Assembly: GCA_964036275.1 (NCBI GenBank)
Contig: OZ038437.1
Span: forward strand, 1,306,501 to 1,370,500
Length of the DNA stretch: 64,000 bases
Direction: 5' to 3'
DNA from: Litoditis marina
Lineage: Eukaryota > Nematoda > Chromadorea > Rhabditida > Rhabditidae
A program made the position numbers and the translations under genes. The stretch's first letter is position 1. Each line of letters opens with the position of its first letter. Shown one piece after another: positions 41,001 to 52,500 of the stretch. The notes under the pieces are model-generated. The model was not told the DNA's origin, searched no databases, and was given only the letters and a program-made list of their open reading frames with translations.

Positions 41001-43363
41001 CGGAACTACAACTGGTCGGCGTCACGTGCATGTACGTTACCTCACGTTTTATCACTAGCAGTTTATCAACCATATACCAAAACTAGGTTAAGACAAATGT
41101 TTCTTTTCAGAAAATCTGAACGATTGATCTATGTGTAGATGGTTTATAAACGCTTCAGTCTTTCAGTTCAATTCTAGAGAAACCTTATTGTTGGTCAGAC
41201 GTTCGTCATCTTTCATTTTTATTCGTTTTGGCTAATATTATCTTAGTTATCGGAACATCGCCTACGCCTGTTTAGATGTGACTTTCGTAGAAGAAGTAGT
41301 AGAAGTTCAGACTTAGTTCCGAATAAGCATAGAATAGATTTATCCGCGATTCAACACGTGACTTATACACATAATTGTTGTTCAATTTGAGGTTGGTTGC
41401 CTCCAAATACGAGGAAATGTACTCGCCTGAAATAACCGACTTCGAGTACATCACGGACAACGCGTTCACGAAGCAGCAGATACTGCGCATGGAAATGAAG
41501 GTTCTTCATTCGTGCGGGTCAGTTTTGGTCTTTTACGTGGTTCGGCTAACGTTTTGCACGTTTCTAGGAGCTTTTGGCTTTTGCGTTGTCGTTCGGCATA
41601 ACTTTTCTCACGTTTCTAGGAGGAAGAGTTTTAATCCGATGGCGAACCCGAAGTTTCAACTATGAGCCTTCCAAGGGCGTCGAAACTGCTGAATTTGCGA
41701 TTTTTTTAAAGAAAACAACGATCATTAGCAATCTTGTATGAGAATGGTAGTGGATGTGGAATGAATGTGGCTGATTTTCTACAAAAATACAAAAATATTT
41801 ATTTTCACAGATTCATCCTCGCCCGCCCTCACTCCATCGCCTTCTTGCGGTCGTTCAACAAGAAGATTGCCACGTCTGCTCGAGTTCACAACCTCTCCAA
41901 GTATTTAGGCGAGGTGGGGGAAAGTTTACTAAGAACATTCTTTCCAGATTGTGGTTTTCGGCCTCGTTTACTGTCAAATAGGCAGCTCATCTCTGTATCT
42001 TTGTTTGATTTATTTGTATAGTAATACCTGTTTTATAACTGCTTCAATAAAGTTGTTCAACTAGCGACTAACTAAAGGCTTCCCTTTCTCCACATTTTCC
42101 TCGTCGTAATAAACCTAGATGTCCACTTTCACGAACTGTAATTGAAAAATTCTCTCTATAGTAGTGAGATAAAATGACCGCGTTACTTTTTTTTTGCCTA
42201 AAACGAGAAAATTTGTCTATTTTTGATGCGAAATCATCAATTTTCATGTGTTTAAATGTTAAAACGGACACCTTTTTGTCGAATAGTATGATCTACTGAT
42301 TTGGTCACACCTGACTCGTATTTGGTATTCACATGAATATGTTGCCGCTTGCAGCTGGCGCTTCTCGACTACTCGCTGGCGCACCTTCTGCCCTCCACAG
42401 TGGCCGTTGTATCCTTTGTGGTCGCCCATCGATTGACGGACACGCCCCTCGATGTCGCCCATGTCGGGTAGGTAGAAACTTCTTATAATTGTTCTACTGC
42501 CTAATTGAAATCGAAAAACGACCCACTTTTCGCCGACAACTATTGAATTGGTCTGAGGTGTAGATGGGTCTGGGTCCGATTCTACTAACGGGTGATATAC
42601 GTTCATGCGAATATTTCGATTCGAAAAGGAGGTAGTTTTTCGATGTAAACGCGAAAAGTTATATTATTTAGTTCTAAAAAGAGAATTGTTGCCCCGTTAT
42701 AGGCGAAGAGGCTATTCGGACAACCTTACTGGGGTATGCTTGGATGTTGAGATATTTCTACATCCTAGGTGTAGATTTACACGGGTTCAGCTCTACTCAA
42801 TTGCAGTAGGTGTCTCTTCGGAGAATTAGTGAATTTAGCCAAGTGTTCTATTTGTGTTAGCCAGTTCTCGATCAACATCATGCCAATGGATTGATTTTCC
42901 CTTTTCAGTTCGCTGGTCGGTATGTCGTCTGAGGAAGTAGAAGAGTTGGTTCCCTCTCTGGCGCGCGTCGCCCTCAAGTTGAACAGCCAGCACAAACTGA
43001 TCGCCCTCAAGGTAACCACACTTTTTTCTCCTTTTTTCTTCTCTTCTGGGCAATCAAACTATAAAATAAAACTGGGTTTTTCCCAGTAAAGGATCAAGGT
43101 AGTTTGAAATTCAGTTGAACAACAAGCTCACTGCTCACTTCTATCGAATAGGATACTTTAGTATTCGAATTTTTTGCCGATGTTAGCAGTTTTAACAGGT
43201 TCTCTCCCATTTTCTCGGATGGTCATCCGACTGTTGACATTTTCCGAATAAATGAATTCTATTGCAGACGAAGTACGGTGCCGCGAAGCTGTGCGCAGTC
43301 TCGATCATGTCAGAAGACGTCGTCGACAAGCTGGAGCAACTCTCCGCCTTGAATCTCCACTAG
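38036..43363 (+). CDS. CCNB: B-type cyclin (M-phase CDK1 partner), complete, 10 exons
   Basis: Exons: 38036-38053, 39091-39222, 39823-39906, 40296-40499, 40910-41031, 41392-41517, 41811-41913, 42355-42467, 42909-43011, 43268-43363; 366 aa, phases agree. N-terminus carries a destruction-box-like RRAFGDQKN (R..[L/F]G...N) for APC/C recognition and a basic VAKPKRK stretch. Cyclin box 1: [73 protein letters not shown]. Box 2: [30 protein letters not shown], then a [12 protein letters not shown]-terminal part. The [M]-R-.-I-L-.-D-W and SKYEEMY motifs identify an A/B cyclin, and the D-box/linker pattern suits cyclin B; the hydrophobic MRAIL patch is MRCIL. Human cyclin B1 is 433 aa, so the N-terminus is short. 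Confidence 0.92.
38390..38795. repeat. Four imperfect tandem units (about 90-120 bases) in cyclin B intron 1
   Basis: The unit is AATG(A/G)GGTCACGGTAGTAATACTTAACG...AACCAGAACCCCCTCTAGC...AACTTGAAACCTGACTTTTGA, seen four times with divergence and small indels. Confidence 0.8.
40594..40657 (+). repeat. Diverged copy of cyclin B exon 4 end in intron 4
   Basis: TCACGCCTAAGATGAG-TGCAT...GACTGGCTCATTCAGG repeats exon 4 end (40456-40500). In the copy a short insertion brings an in-frame TGA and the donor GT is GC, so it is not expected to be spliced. Confidence 0.8.
42560..42745. mobile_element. Diverged hAT-like MITE in cyclin B intron 8
   Basis: The right end GGCTATTCGGACAACCTTACTGGGGTATG matches the M1/M2 right arm. 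The left arm is degraded. A second degraded relative lies at about 42110-42300, and others near 22560, 24200, 25400, 33225 and 39320. Confidence 0.5.
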
Positions 43364-44551
43364 TTTCACTACTAGAAAGTTGCCTGGAGATGAAATGACG
43401 TATTTAACGTGCTAAAACGTGAAGCTCAGCTTTTTCTCTCCAATTCTTTGCGTAAAATACGTGTCGATCCAAGATCTTTTCATCTCCTGGTACACTCATT
43501 CGCTGCGGTTTTGGCTATAATTTTCGAATTAGCGCCGCGCGTTGTTGTTTTTTCTCTGTTTTTGATTTTATCAACACATTTAATTCAACAGCGTGCTTCT
43601 GGCCATTTTGGCGTTATTTGAGCATATTTGGAGAAGTTGTATACCTTTTCACCTTTTCCCACCCTCTATTGCCAATGGCCCATTCTATGTTTGCTCCCCT
43701 CTGCCTGCGTTTAGGCCACTTTTACCCTTTCTTCTTGTCTATTTAATTATCTGTTGTCCTCTCCCCCATGGCACTTTCAATCAATAATCATGTTTTGCTA
43801 GTGAGTGTGCGGCCCTCACCCCCTATGGATAGAAATGTGCCTGCGCCGACTATTCTGTAAATAAGTCATTTCTGACGTTAATGATATCTCTTGTAACTGA
43901 TCTTTACTATTGACTGATCTTTGTACTTTGTACTGTCTCCCCCTACTCATCACTTGTGTACTGATTGCTCATTCCTTTTGGTAGATCTCGGGATCGAAAA
44001 GAGGGCTCATTTGGCGCGGGATGATATTTATTCATTTGACCTAATTGTCGTGCTATTATCGAAGTATTGTTGTGTCTGCATGATGCCGGATATATAAACG
44101 GTTCGGACACACTGTTTCGTTTTTATTTGTCTTTTGGTGTTTTCCCGATCACTACTATTTCTTAGAGTTACACAAGAAAGGTGCGTCAATGTGAACCCAT
44201 AGGGCTAAGCATGTGGCAATTGTTGTTCACACAATTGTGGAAGTGGATTACTGAGAAACTACATTTATCATACTGTTCTGAAATCCGAACATTGTTTGAT
44301 GTAAAAAGATTCAAATATGGACAATTCGGAACTGAATAAGATAAAGATTGTCAGCGCTTTAGGTGATATTATCGAGTTGCAATGGTTAGACGTCCAATCA
44401 AGCACAAAGGACTATAGAAGTGTAAGCAGACTACAAAATAATATTAAGTCACACGCGCTGTTTTTATCCGCATGTTTAGCGAACTTGGTGTTTACACGAT
44501 TCATTATGATATATTAAAATTAGAAACCAACATGATTCAATTCCAGGGAAC
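43364..44551. other. Intergenic region, cyclin B 3' flank to NAA38
   Basis: Pyrimidine-rich 3' flank, then AT-rich sequence. The NAA38 leader ends with an acceptor (attccag) six bases before the start. No other exon seen; a 66-codon ORF at 44317 has no recognisable features. Confidence 0.55.
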
Positions 44552-45331
44552 ATGTCCGCCGTCCCAGACGCGGCAGTGAGGAGCGCGTCGAGGTTTCTGG
44601 GCAAATGGGTTGAGGTGGAACTGACGGACGGGCGGTTCATCTACGGTCAACTGGCCTGCACGGACAAGGATCCCAACTTCATATTGAACAGGTTGGTTGG
44701 GTTTTAATTAGTGAACTGGGCGAGTTTGCTGGAGAGCCAGTCACTGAAGACTGAAGCTGAGATTGGCTGGGTTTTCTTTCACCCACAATGGTTTGGTTCG
44801 CCAAGGACCCGGCTCTCCAATGAATTGGTGGTCCTGAGACTATCATGCAGACGTTTCACCGAGCTTACTTTCTCCATCAGTTCATTAGTTTTCATTGCAT
44901 ATCCCACTGGTTTTGTAGTTTGCTTTCATTGCATTTCGGATAAAATTTGTAAATCATAGGTCATGGCGTGTATTGTGATCAAACTACAATAACTGTTTTA
45001 TCCCCCCCCCTACAGGTACAAGCGTAAACGTAAATACAAGGTACAGGTACAAAAGTAAATTCTTTCACCTAACCAGTTTGGTTTACCTGCATAGGTAACC
45101 GGTTGGTATCGGGACCAAACTACAATATAACTTGTTCACGCACTATATATCTATTGTATATAGCGATTTCATACTTATCGATTCAGATGTATATTGTATA
45201 TATCGATTTTCAGAGCGGAAGAGCGCTGGGCCCGCGAGGAGCCGGCCCGTCATATCGGAATGGCCATGCTGACGAGGAAACACGTGAAGCGAATACTCAT
45301 GTGTCCCCAGCAGGACAGCCAGGTCCTATGA
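44552..45331 (+). CDS. NAA38: NAA38 (LSMD1), LSm-fold auxiliary subunit of the NatC N-terminal acetyltransferase
   Basis: Exons 44552-44691 and 45214-45331 (phase 2, AG|A gives Arg); about 85 aa. The Sm-like core reads FLGKWVEVELTDGRFIYGQL, then ACTDKDPNFILN, matching the human [21 protein letters not shown].NVIL pattern. Exon 2 gives RHIGMAMLTRKHVKRILM, equivalent to the LGLAMVPGHHIV strand. NatC (NAA30-NAA35-NAA38) acetylates N-terminal Met followed by hydrophobic residues. The protein is shorter than human NAA38 at its N-terminus. Start: first ATG after the acceptor cag|GGAAC. Confidence 0.9.
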
Positions 45332-45493
45332 GGGTTAAAAATAACAGGTAAGGGGGACTATTCTTGGGGGGGGGGCTATACTATCAATATTATGGTACTA
45401 TCATGAAAGACTGGCTATACTAGAATACTAGCATAAGTTTTGGCTATACTATCATGTGTCCTATGAGGTCTTATGAGACATGGCAGGTATGAT

Positions 45494-45499
45494 AATAAA
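45494..45499 (+). terminator. NAA38: Probable NAA38 poly(A) signal
   Basis: AATAAA about 160 bases after the NAA38 stop codon. Confidence 0.4.
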
Positions 45500-46342
45500 A
45501 CATCAGAGTTAGAATAGAATTTTCTAAAATAGATGTGTATTGATTGAACCGTAATTGAAAATTGAAAAAAGTATTTAGACACCAGTAGAATGCCCTAAAA
45601 AATCGAAAGCACAAAAACGAGTGACAGTATTTTCTTCAGAATAGTTTCAATTTTGTAGAATTTTGTCTCTAACCGGCTTACTCGCGAAATTGGCGAATTG
45701 GTCAGCCAAATATCGTGCGTTCCAGGGGGGGGCTATACTATCATAATTATAGTTTGTGTTTAGTGTTCACATATGTGGTAAGTAAGTTTGTGGTAATGTG
45801 AGGTATTTGTGGCTATACTATCATGACAGAGCATGTTTTGTGTAATGGGGTTCCCAGAAATATCGGCAGAAAGCTGAGTTTGGCTACAAAATAAAGATGC
45901 CGGTCGACATTTCAGGTATAGCGGGGAGTCCAAATCGTAGTTGTAGCTTGCTCTCGGCACATACTGTGATTCACGGATTGCGACCGAAAGCAACGGGATC
46001 AAACTACAAGTATGGTGGGAGGGGGGATACGTCATATACACTTGTTTTGAGAAGAGACAGCCTTAGCTTATTTCTGTTCTAATAATAGTGTTTTCAGGCT
46101 GTACTCGCGTCTTTCTTCCGAAGTTTCTCCCGTTTTGTGCATTCTTTGTTGTAGTAATCTCATTGTGTTACCTCCTTTTTAAGCAATCTTGTCAATCTTT
46201 GTGAAGTCCTTTCTGATGTGCAGTATTTTCTTGTGATTAATTCTAGTTTTAGTCTGTATATCCATCAGGAACCAGTATAGATTTCAAGATTTATTAGGTC
46301 ACTGTAAGTGTAAAAAAAGTGTTACGTGTTTATTCAACAATG

Positions 46343-46348
46343 TTTATT
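46343..46348 (-). terminator. Possible poly(A) signal of the LamG/EGF gene
   Basis: Minus-strand AATAAA, about 580 bases beyond the stop; a second lies 14 bases further on (46329-46334). Nothing closer was found. Confidence 0.35.
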
Positions 46349-46928
46349 TTTTCAAATAATGAAAATAAAACGCAACAAAAAGGCAATGAACTGAGATTTT
46401 AGAACCGGAATGCGGTGGTGCATGCAAAGAATAAAATAATACGAACAGAACGTAAAATAGTGTCCTATACAGCTTATCAAACGAAGAAACCTACTAAAAT
46501 TAGGATTACAGTGATCATTTGGGACTTTTGGGACAGTTTCAAGTAAAGAATGTGACAACGGAATTCAGAATCAAACTAGATAATCGCCTAAAACATCAAA
46601 AATATCCAGTCACATGTGTACTTCTTGCACGCCAGTCAAGTTAATATAAACGAAACGTATATTTACGACTGTTTTTGGCAGCAGCAGAATCGTTTTTACG
46701 TTATCGGCTGGTGGGACCGAAAAGAAAGTTTCGACAAAAACAACAGAGTAGTAACCGAATTATTGGTGAAGTATTGGAAAATGTAGCTATAAGTAGTGTT
46801 ACCTAGTCACCAAATCTTTGTTGTAATTTGATCTCGAAACACGCGGTTGTTCACGACTTTGAACCGGGAAAAAAGCACTGCTTTTGGAGAAACTGACTCT
46901 ATATGCGATCGGTTACTTTCATATCCGG

Positions 46929-48137
46929 TTACTTTTGCAACCCATTATGTGGGCTACGCTTAGGTGGTACAGGTGGTGGCACGGGCATCGGTCGACGGGG
47001 TGTCGCTGCCATTTCCGTCCAGAGGGGCGATTCTCGGGGGACGGACGGGTCACGGAAGGAGGACATGCGGTGCGGGACGGAACGGTCGAAGGCAGTGGGG
47101 CGGGAGCTGCAACGGGGTATTAATAATAATAATAATAGAAATACTTATTATTATAAAAAAATTGTTTACAGAAGGACGATCATGTGGTCCAATGCCAACG
47201 CTTCAGTCCTTTAAACTGCAATACATTTTTCAATTGCAGTTCAAAGGACCGTTGACACGGGATTGGTCCACATTCGTCCTGCTTTGAGGTCTAGTTCCTC
47301 CTAAAATTAGGGTAATGAGCGGGAACAGATTTTGAGCTTTTCGCTATTTTCGAGAAAAATCGCGAAAGTAAGAAGCTGAAACGGGGGGAATTAGGGTTCG
47401 TATATACTCTGTTTCATCAATCGATGTTCTTCTACAGTAATCCGTGCTATATTCTGGAGGCTTTCTCTAATGAATAACTGAATATTTTGATTTCGTCGCA
47501 GTTCGTTGTACTAAAGGTTCAGAAGACACCACCACCAAAGTTTGGAGAAAATTCAAACACGCCCACTTAGCAGACTTTGTTCTGGAACTTGCGCAGATTA
47601 CTGTAGAGGGTTATACGTGGGTGGAACGAACTACAATCGACATCGTTCCTACTGAGACTCCTACAGTAAGATCACAAAGCTTTCGTTCCGTTTCAGTCAC
47701 GTCAATGCAGTCGAAAAGTCGACCATTTTTTTGAATTATGGGCGAGAAGTTGATATAAGAGAGTTTTGAAAGTTTTCAGAGCACTTCTTCTACGAGAGAC
47801 TACGCGTTTTCAAGAGTTTTCGAAAGAATAGAGTTTTTGAAAGGTTTGCAATCAGCTAAAATGAGTTCAAGAAAGAGAGAGATATAGTGAGCGTCAGAGA
47901 GAGAGAGGGAAACAAAGTAGTAAATTAAAGCATAAATATAGAGACAGAACAAAGTTTAGAATATGGGAGAATGAGAGAGCGAGAGCGTGCGAGAGAAAGA
48001 GAGAAAGATGACACGCCAAAAAAGAGAGATTGAGAGCGTCAGAGAAAGAGCTAAAAAAATAGTACATAAAAGCATAAATTGAGAGAAAGAACAACGTTTA
48101 GAATATGGGAGAATGAGAGAGCTAGAGAGCGAGCGCG

Positions 48138-48236
<99 letters not shown>

Positions 48237-48704
48237 GCGCTAGAAAAAGAGAGAGATTTAGAGAACGTCAGAGAAAGGGAGAAACACAAAGTAGTACATA
48301 GAAGCATGAATATAGAGACAGAACAAAGTTTAGAATATGGGAGAAGGAGAGAGCGAGAGCGTGCGAGAGATAGAGAAAGAGAGGTAGCGCTAGAGAAAGA
48401 GAGAGGTATAGAGAGCGTCAGAGAGAGAGAGAGAGAAAGAAGAAGTAGTTCATAAATGCATTAATATAAAGACAGAACAATGTTCAGAATATGAAAAAAT
48501 GAGAGAGCGAGAGTGTGCGAGAGAAAAAGAGAGAGAGATAGCGCTAGAGAAAGAGAGAGAGGTATAGAGAGCGTCAGAGAGAGAGAGAGAGAGAGAAAGA
48601 GATGAAGTAGTTCATAAAAGCATAAATATAGAGACAGAACAACGTTTAGAATATGGGAGAATGAGAGAGCGAGAGCGTGCGAGAGAAAGATAGGGGGGAC
48701 CGCC

Positions 48705-48749
<45 letters not shown>

Positions 48750-49516
48750 AAGAAAAAAAGAAAGAAAATCTTAGAATGCGGAACTATGAGAGAGCGCGCG
48801 AGAGGGAGAGAGAGAGAGAGAGAGTAAGCGAAAAAAGGTTAAGAAGCCAGTAATACGTATATTAGATTATAAAAAAACAGAACTGATTAGAATTGAATAG
48901 TTAAATGGAAAAACCTAGAATAGAATAGAAATTGAAGAGAATATGATAGATTACGGAAGAAGATTGAATGTGTGAGGGCGAGGATGTATTGTAATGACCT
49001 CTTGAACAATGGTGCACAGCCATCAAACTACAAGCTACAAATCAAACATTTGGCACCCTTTCTGAGACGATTAGAAGGAGGAAGTTTTTGAGAAAATAGA
49101 ATATAGAAAGAGATCGAGGGAGCAGGAGCTAGAGTCTAATGAGAGAAGAAAAAAGGGAGAGAGAACAAGAAAGGGAGGAATACAGGTAGAGAGATAGAGT
49201 GAGGGAATGGAGAGAGAGAAATGAATAGAGAAAACTTAGAGACAAAAAGAGACAGTGGCAAGGAGATTGAGAGAGAGAGAACTAAAGAGTGTAAAAGAGA
49301 CAGAGAGAGAGAGAAAGAGATAGAGAGAAAGAGAAAGAGAGACTCACAGCAGAAAGTCGTTGTCGCTGTCCTCGGCCGCGACGCCGGGCGTCAGCGTCCT
49401 CTCGGTGTCGTCGTCCGATGAGATGTCCTCCTGAGCAGTGAAATATGACGTCATTCCCGACTTCCAACTGCTCACGCTGTCCCGCGCCTAGACGGGGGCA
49501 GGTTAGGCAGACAACC

Positions 49517-49547
<31 letters not shown>

Positions 49548-52500
49548 CCTCTCTCTCTCCCTCTCTCTAACTCTAGCTCTCTCTCTCACACACTCTCTTT
49601 TTCTCTCTCTATCTCTCTCCCTCTCTCTAGCTTTCGCTCCCTCTACTCTCTCTCTTTCTTTCTGTTTCTCTCCCATTCACCCTTTCTCCCTCTACGCTCT
49701 CTCTTCCTTACTGTTTCTCTCTCCTTCTCTCTCAGTTTGTATTTCCCCTATCTGTGTGTCGCTGTGGCTTTCCGTCTGTCCTCCGTTGCTCTCCATCTCT
49801 CCATCTCTCTAACCCTTTCTAAATATCCCTATCAATAATCTCTATCTTTCTGTGTCTCTCTCACTCCTCTCTTCCCTTTGTATCACTTGTTATGTTCCTC
49901 TTTCTTCTTCTCTCACAGTCTCTCTCATCGTCGTTATCGCTCTCTCTAACTCTCTCTCATTTCTCCTGTTCTTGTCAATCTTCGCGTCACTCACTCACAA
50001 ACCCTATGTATCTTCATTTATCTCTGCTCTCTCTCTTTCTTTTCTCTTTCTCTTCCTGCTTTCTGTCTCTTTCCGACTCTCAAATCAAAAACGTGGTATT
50101 CTTTTTCTTTTTTCTGTTCCACGGTTTTTGGACCAATTCGTCTCTTTTTTCTTTTTCGGTTTTTTATTTTTGTCAGCATCTCTGTGTCTATCACACTCGC
50201 TGTCTCTCACTTTTCTCTATCTTCCGCTCTCTCTTTACTACTTCTATATAGTCTCTCTCCACAACACAGTCTCTACGAAAACACTTTATTCAACAGTAAA
50301 AACACACGAATAACTTAGATTATGTATGTATCGAGTGACTATATATCCGTAGTAGAAAGAGGGGCTTGACTGAGTATCAAATGCGTGCCACGGGGCGTCT
50401 CTCCTCCTCTAGCTCTCGCTGAATTGAGCAAATTTACATTTTGTGTTTGACACTAACATTTTTTTCCTTTAGGGCTCTTATCGAAGGAAATCCCGGCTTT
50501 TTGATCGCAACCTGCGTCTCTTCAACCATACGCTCTTTCTCTGCTCTCACATCCCGCTGGGATACATGCAAGTGCCGCTAAATAGTGCGGAAAACGAGAG
50601 ACGCAGGATGAAAATAAGGTGCGGAATGCTCTAGCAATACGTACTGAAAGCCCGAGAATGGCTAACAATTGTTTGATGTTTGTTATCAAACACCATTGAT
50701 GTTTGTTCACGTTTTTCACACATTTTTTAACGGTTTTCTAGTACTTCCGAGCCTCTTGCAGTCGTTGTAAACCAACTTGAGTTCAAACTACAAACTACAA
50801 CTAACCCCATTGTTCAGATCCATATCGGGGGCGGGGAGGCGGTAGTTCGAGGAAGCATGACCACCGCCTAAAGGAAACTTGTAGTTATATGGTACTCAGA
50901 ACAAGCGTCGTTGCAAAACAGTAAATTACTGTTTTTACAGCGTGGCTGTCATATATATTGACTTTCCCTCTCGTCGTCTGACGTCTCCTGGGGGGGGGGG
51001 GGGGGGCACACTGTATCACTAGATTTGTTGCAGTACAGTTTCGACCAAACGCGAATTTGTAGTTAACAGGCTATAGTGGGTGCCAAATTTATAAATTTCT
51101 GTCTCTTCCCGGAATGGAACCTGCGAGCAAAATTTTTTTAGCAGGGCGCTAAGCACTACTCTATTAGAGCAGACAACAGGCCAGCTTTGGAATCGAAGAC
51201 ATGTGTGCGTACACAGCGGAAAGTGAGATATACAGTATCCTCCCGCCTTTCCGTTGGCGACGACTATATGGTCTGAGTATTCCACGGCAAAAGATGTTAG
51301 TTTCTGTTAGTCAATTGCACAGTCACGTGAACATGTTAAACACAGCGCAACTCAGAAAGGTGCAATGAAAAAGTGCATGATTTATCATTAGAATACTAAC
51401 TTTACGTGACTATTCATTTTACTTCTAGTATACCTAACTTTCTGCAGTACTGACATACTTTTAGAGAATTTTGAAATTCTACGTTCAGCTTAGGTTTATT
51501 TCGTGTCTCGGTCACCGTCTGAGATCGGCCCTTATTCTACAATATGTACGAAAGCTGTGACTTTGTTGAAAGGGTTCTTGCACCGATAATTGTATCGAAA
51601 ATGGTGTTATCGTTCCAATTGTCGAGTGCGGTATGGAGCTTTTTCGTGGTTCGGTGTAAGTCTATTTCATATAAACCGTTGGAGCCAAACCGACATGCTC
51701 AATGGCATCGAATCAGAAAGTCTTTGTTCAGAAACGAAATGTTGGCTACATTCCCAAGTCCTTATGGAAACGGAAGAAAGAGATTACTACCGTAATCAAG
51801 TGCTTACCGTTCGATCGGACTGGCATCATTTCATGCTCATTCGCGAGTGGGGAGGGGTTCAATGGAAATACTTCGTCTGGAAAATGACAAAATTAACAGA
51901 TGAGGAGGTCAATATTCGAAAACTATCTAATGATTGGTTTGAAAATTATGAAAGCATGAGATCGCCATGTTTGAAAACGTACTGATCAAGTTTTGAAGTT
52001 TCGAAAACAGTTCGTCCACGGGTCCAGGACAATTTTATGTTTCTTGCATACAAACTGCAAACTGACCATTAGGCACTCCATTCGTGGGCTCTTTCTCCTT
52101 CTTTTTGCAGCAACAGCAGCAAATTATCAGCACAATCGCAAGGATCAGCAAAATTAGCAGGATTACGCCTATGATGATGGGCCACCCTGAAATTTATAAG
52201 ATATAACAATAACAATAAACATTTGTTGCTTAAAGGAGACCGGAACACAACTTGAGCAGAGGTTTTGTTTTGGGCTTCTTTTAACTGTATTGAGATGAGA
52301 GAGCAGAAATAACTTGTATATTAGTTTGATCAGTCCACGTGACATTCACATGACAATGCCGCGCGACACGCAACGCGTCCAATCAAAAGTAGGATACAGC
52401 AGCTTAACGAGAAACCATGTTGCTCTCCGGTCTCCTAACGTTAAAACACTTATGGTACATTAGAAAAATTTGACATAATAATTCTCATGATAAAACTTTT

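Larger units (their letters stand above)
45332..46928. other. Convergent intergenic region, NAA38 to LamG gene
   Basis: Contains repeated GGCTATACTATCAT modules, two of them following poly-G runs (45370-45378, 45726-45733), a diverged TTGTAG...GATCAAACTACAA element (45935-46013) and poly(A) signals for both genes. No exon seen. Confidence 0.6.
47107..49347. other. Last intron of the LamG gene: GA satellite and hairpin element
   Basis: Contains hairpin element H2 near the acceptor and then about 1.5 kb of GA-rich satellite. No coding exon is evident in the remainder (about 47290-47870). Confidence 0.7.

Noticed and set aside
44317..44517. 66-codon ORF before NAA38
   Set aside because: No family features; more likely part of the NAA38 leader or promoter.
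48113..48307. ORFs on both strands coding Arg-Glu or Ser-Leu repeats
   Set aside because: Pure translations of the (GA)n/(CT)n microsatellite.
49340..49352. TGA at 49344-49346 as the certain end of the LamG gene
   Set aside because: The codon before it contains a GTGAGT donor, and the exon at 47106-46929 continues in frame to a Pro-rich end; kept only as an alternative.
49852..50313. ORFs of 119-153 codons on + strand
   Set aside because: Ser/Leu/Phe-rich translation of a CT-rich tract, with no splice or family evidence, in an intron of the LamG gene.
51544..51985. Three overlapping + strand ORFs up to 131 codons
   Set aside because: Opposite strand to the LamG gene within an intron; no recognisable domain. 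It could be an old insertion, but I cannot support a gene.
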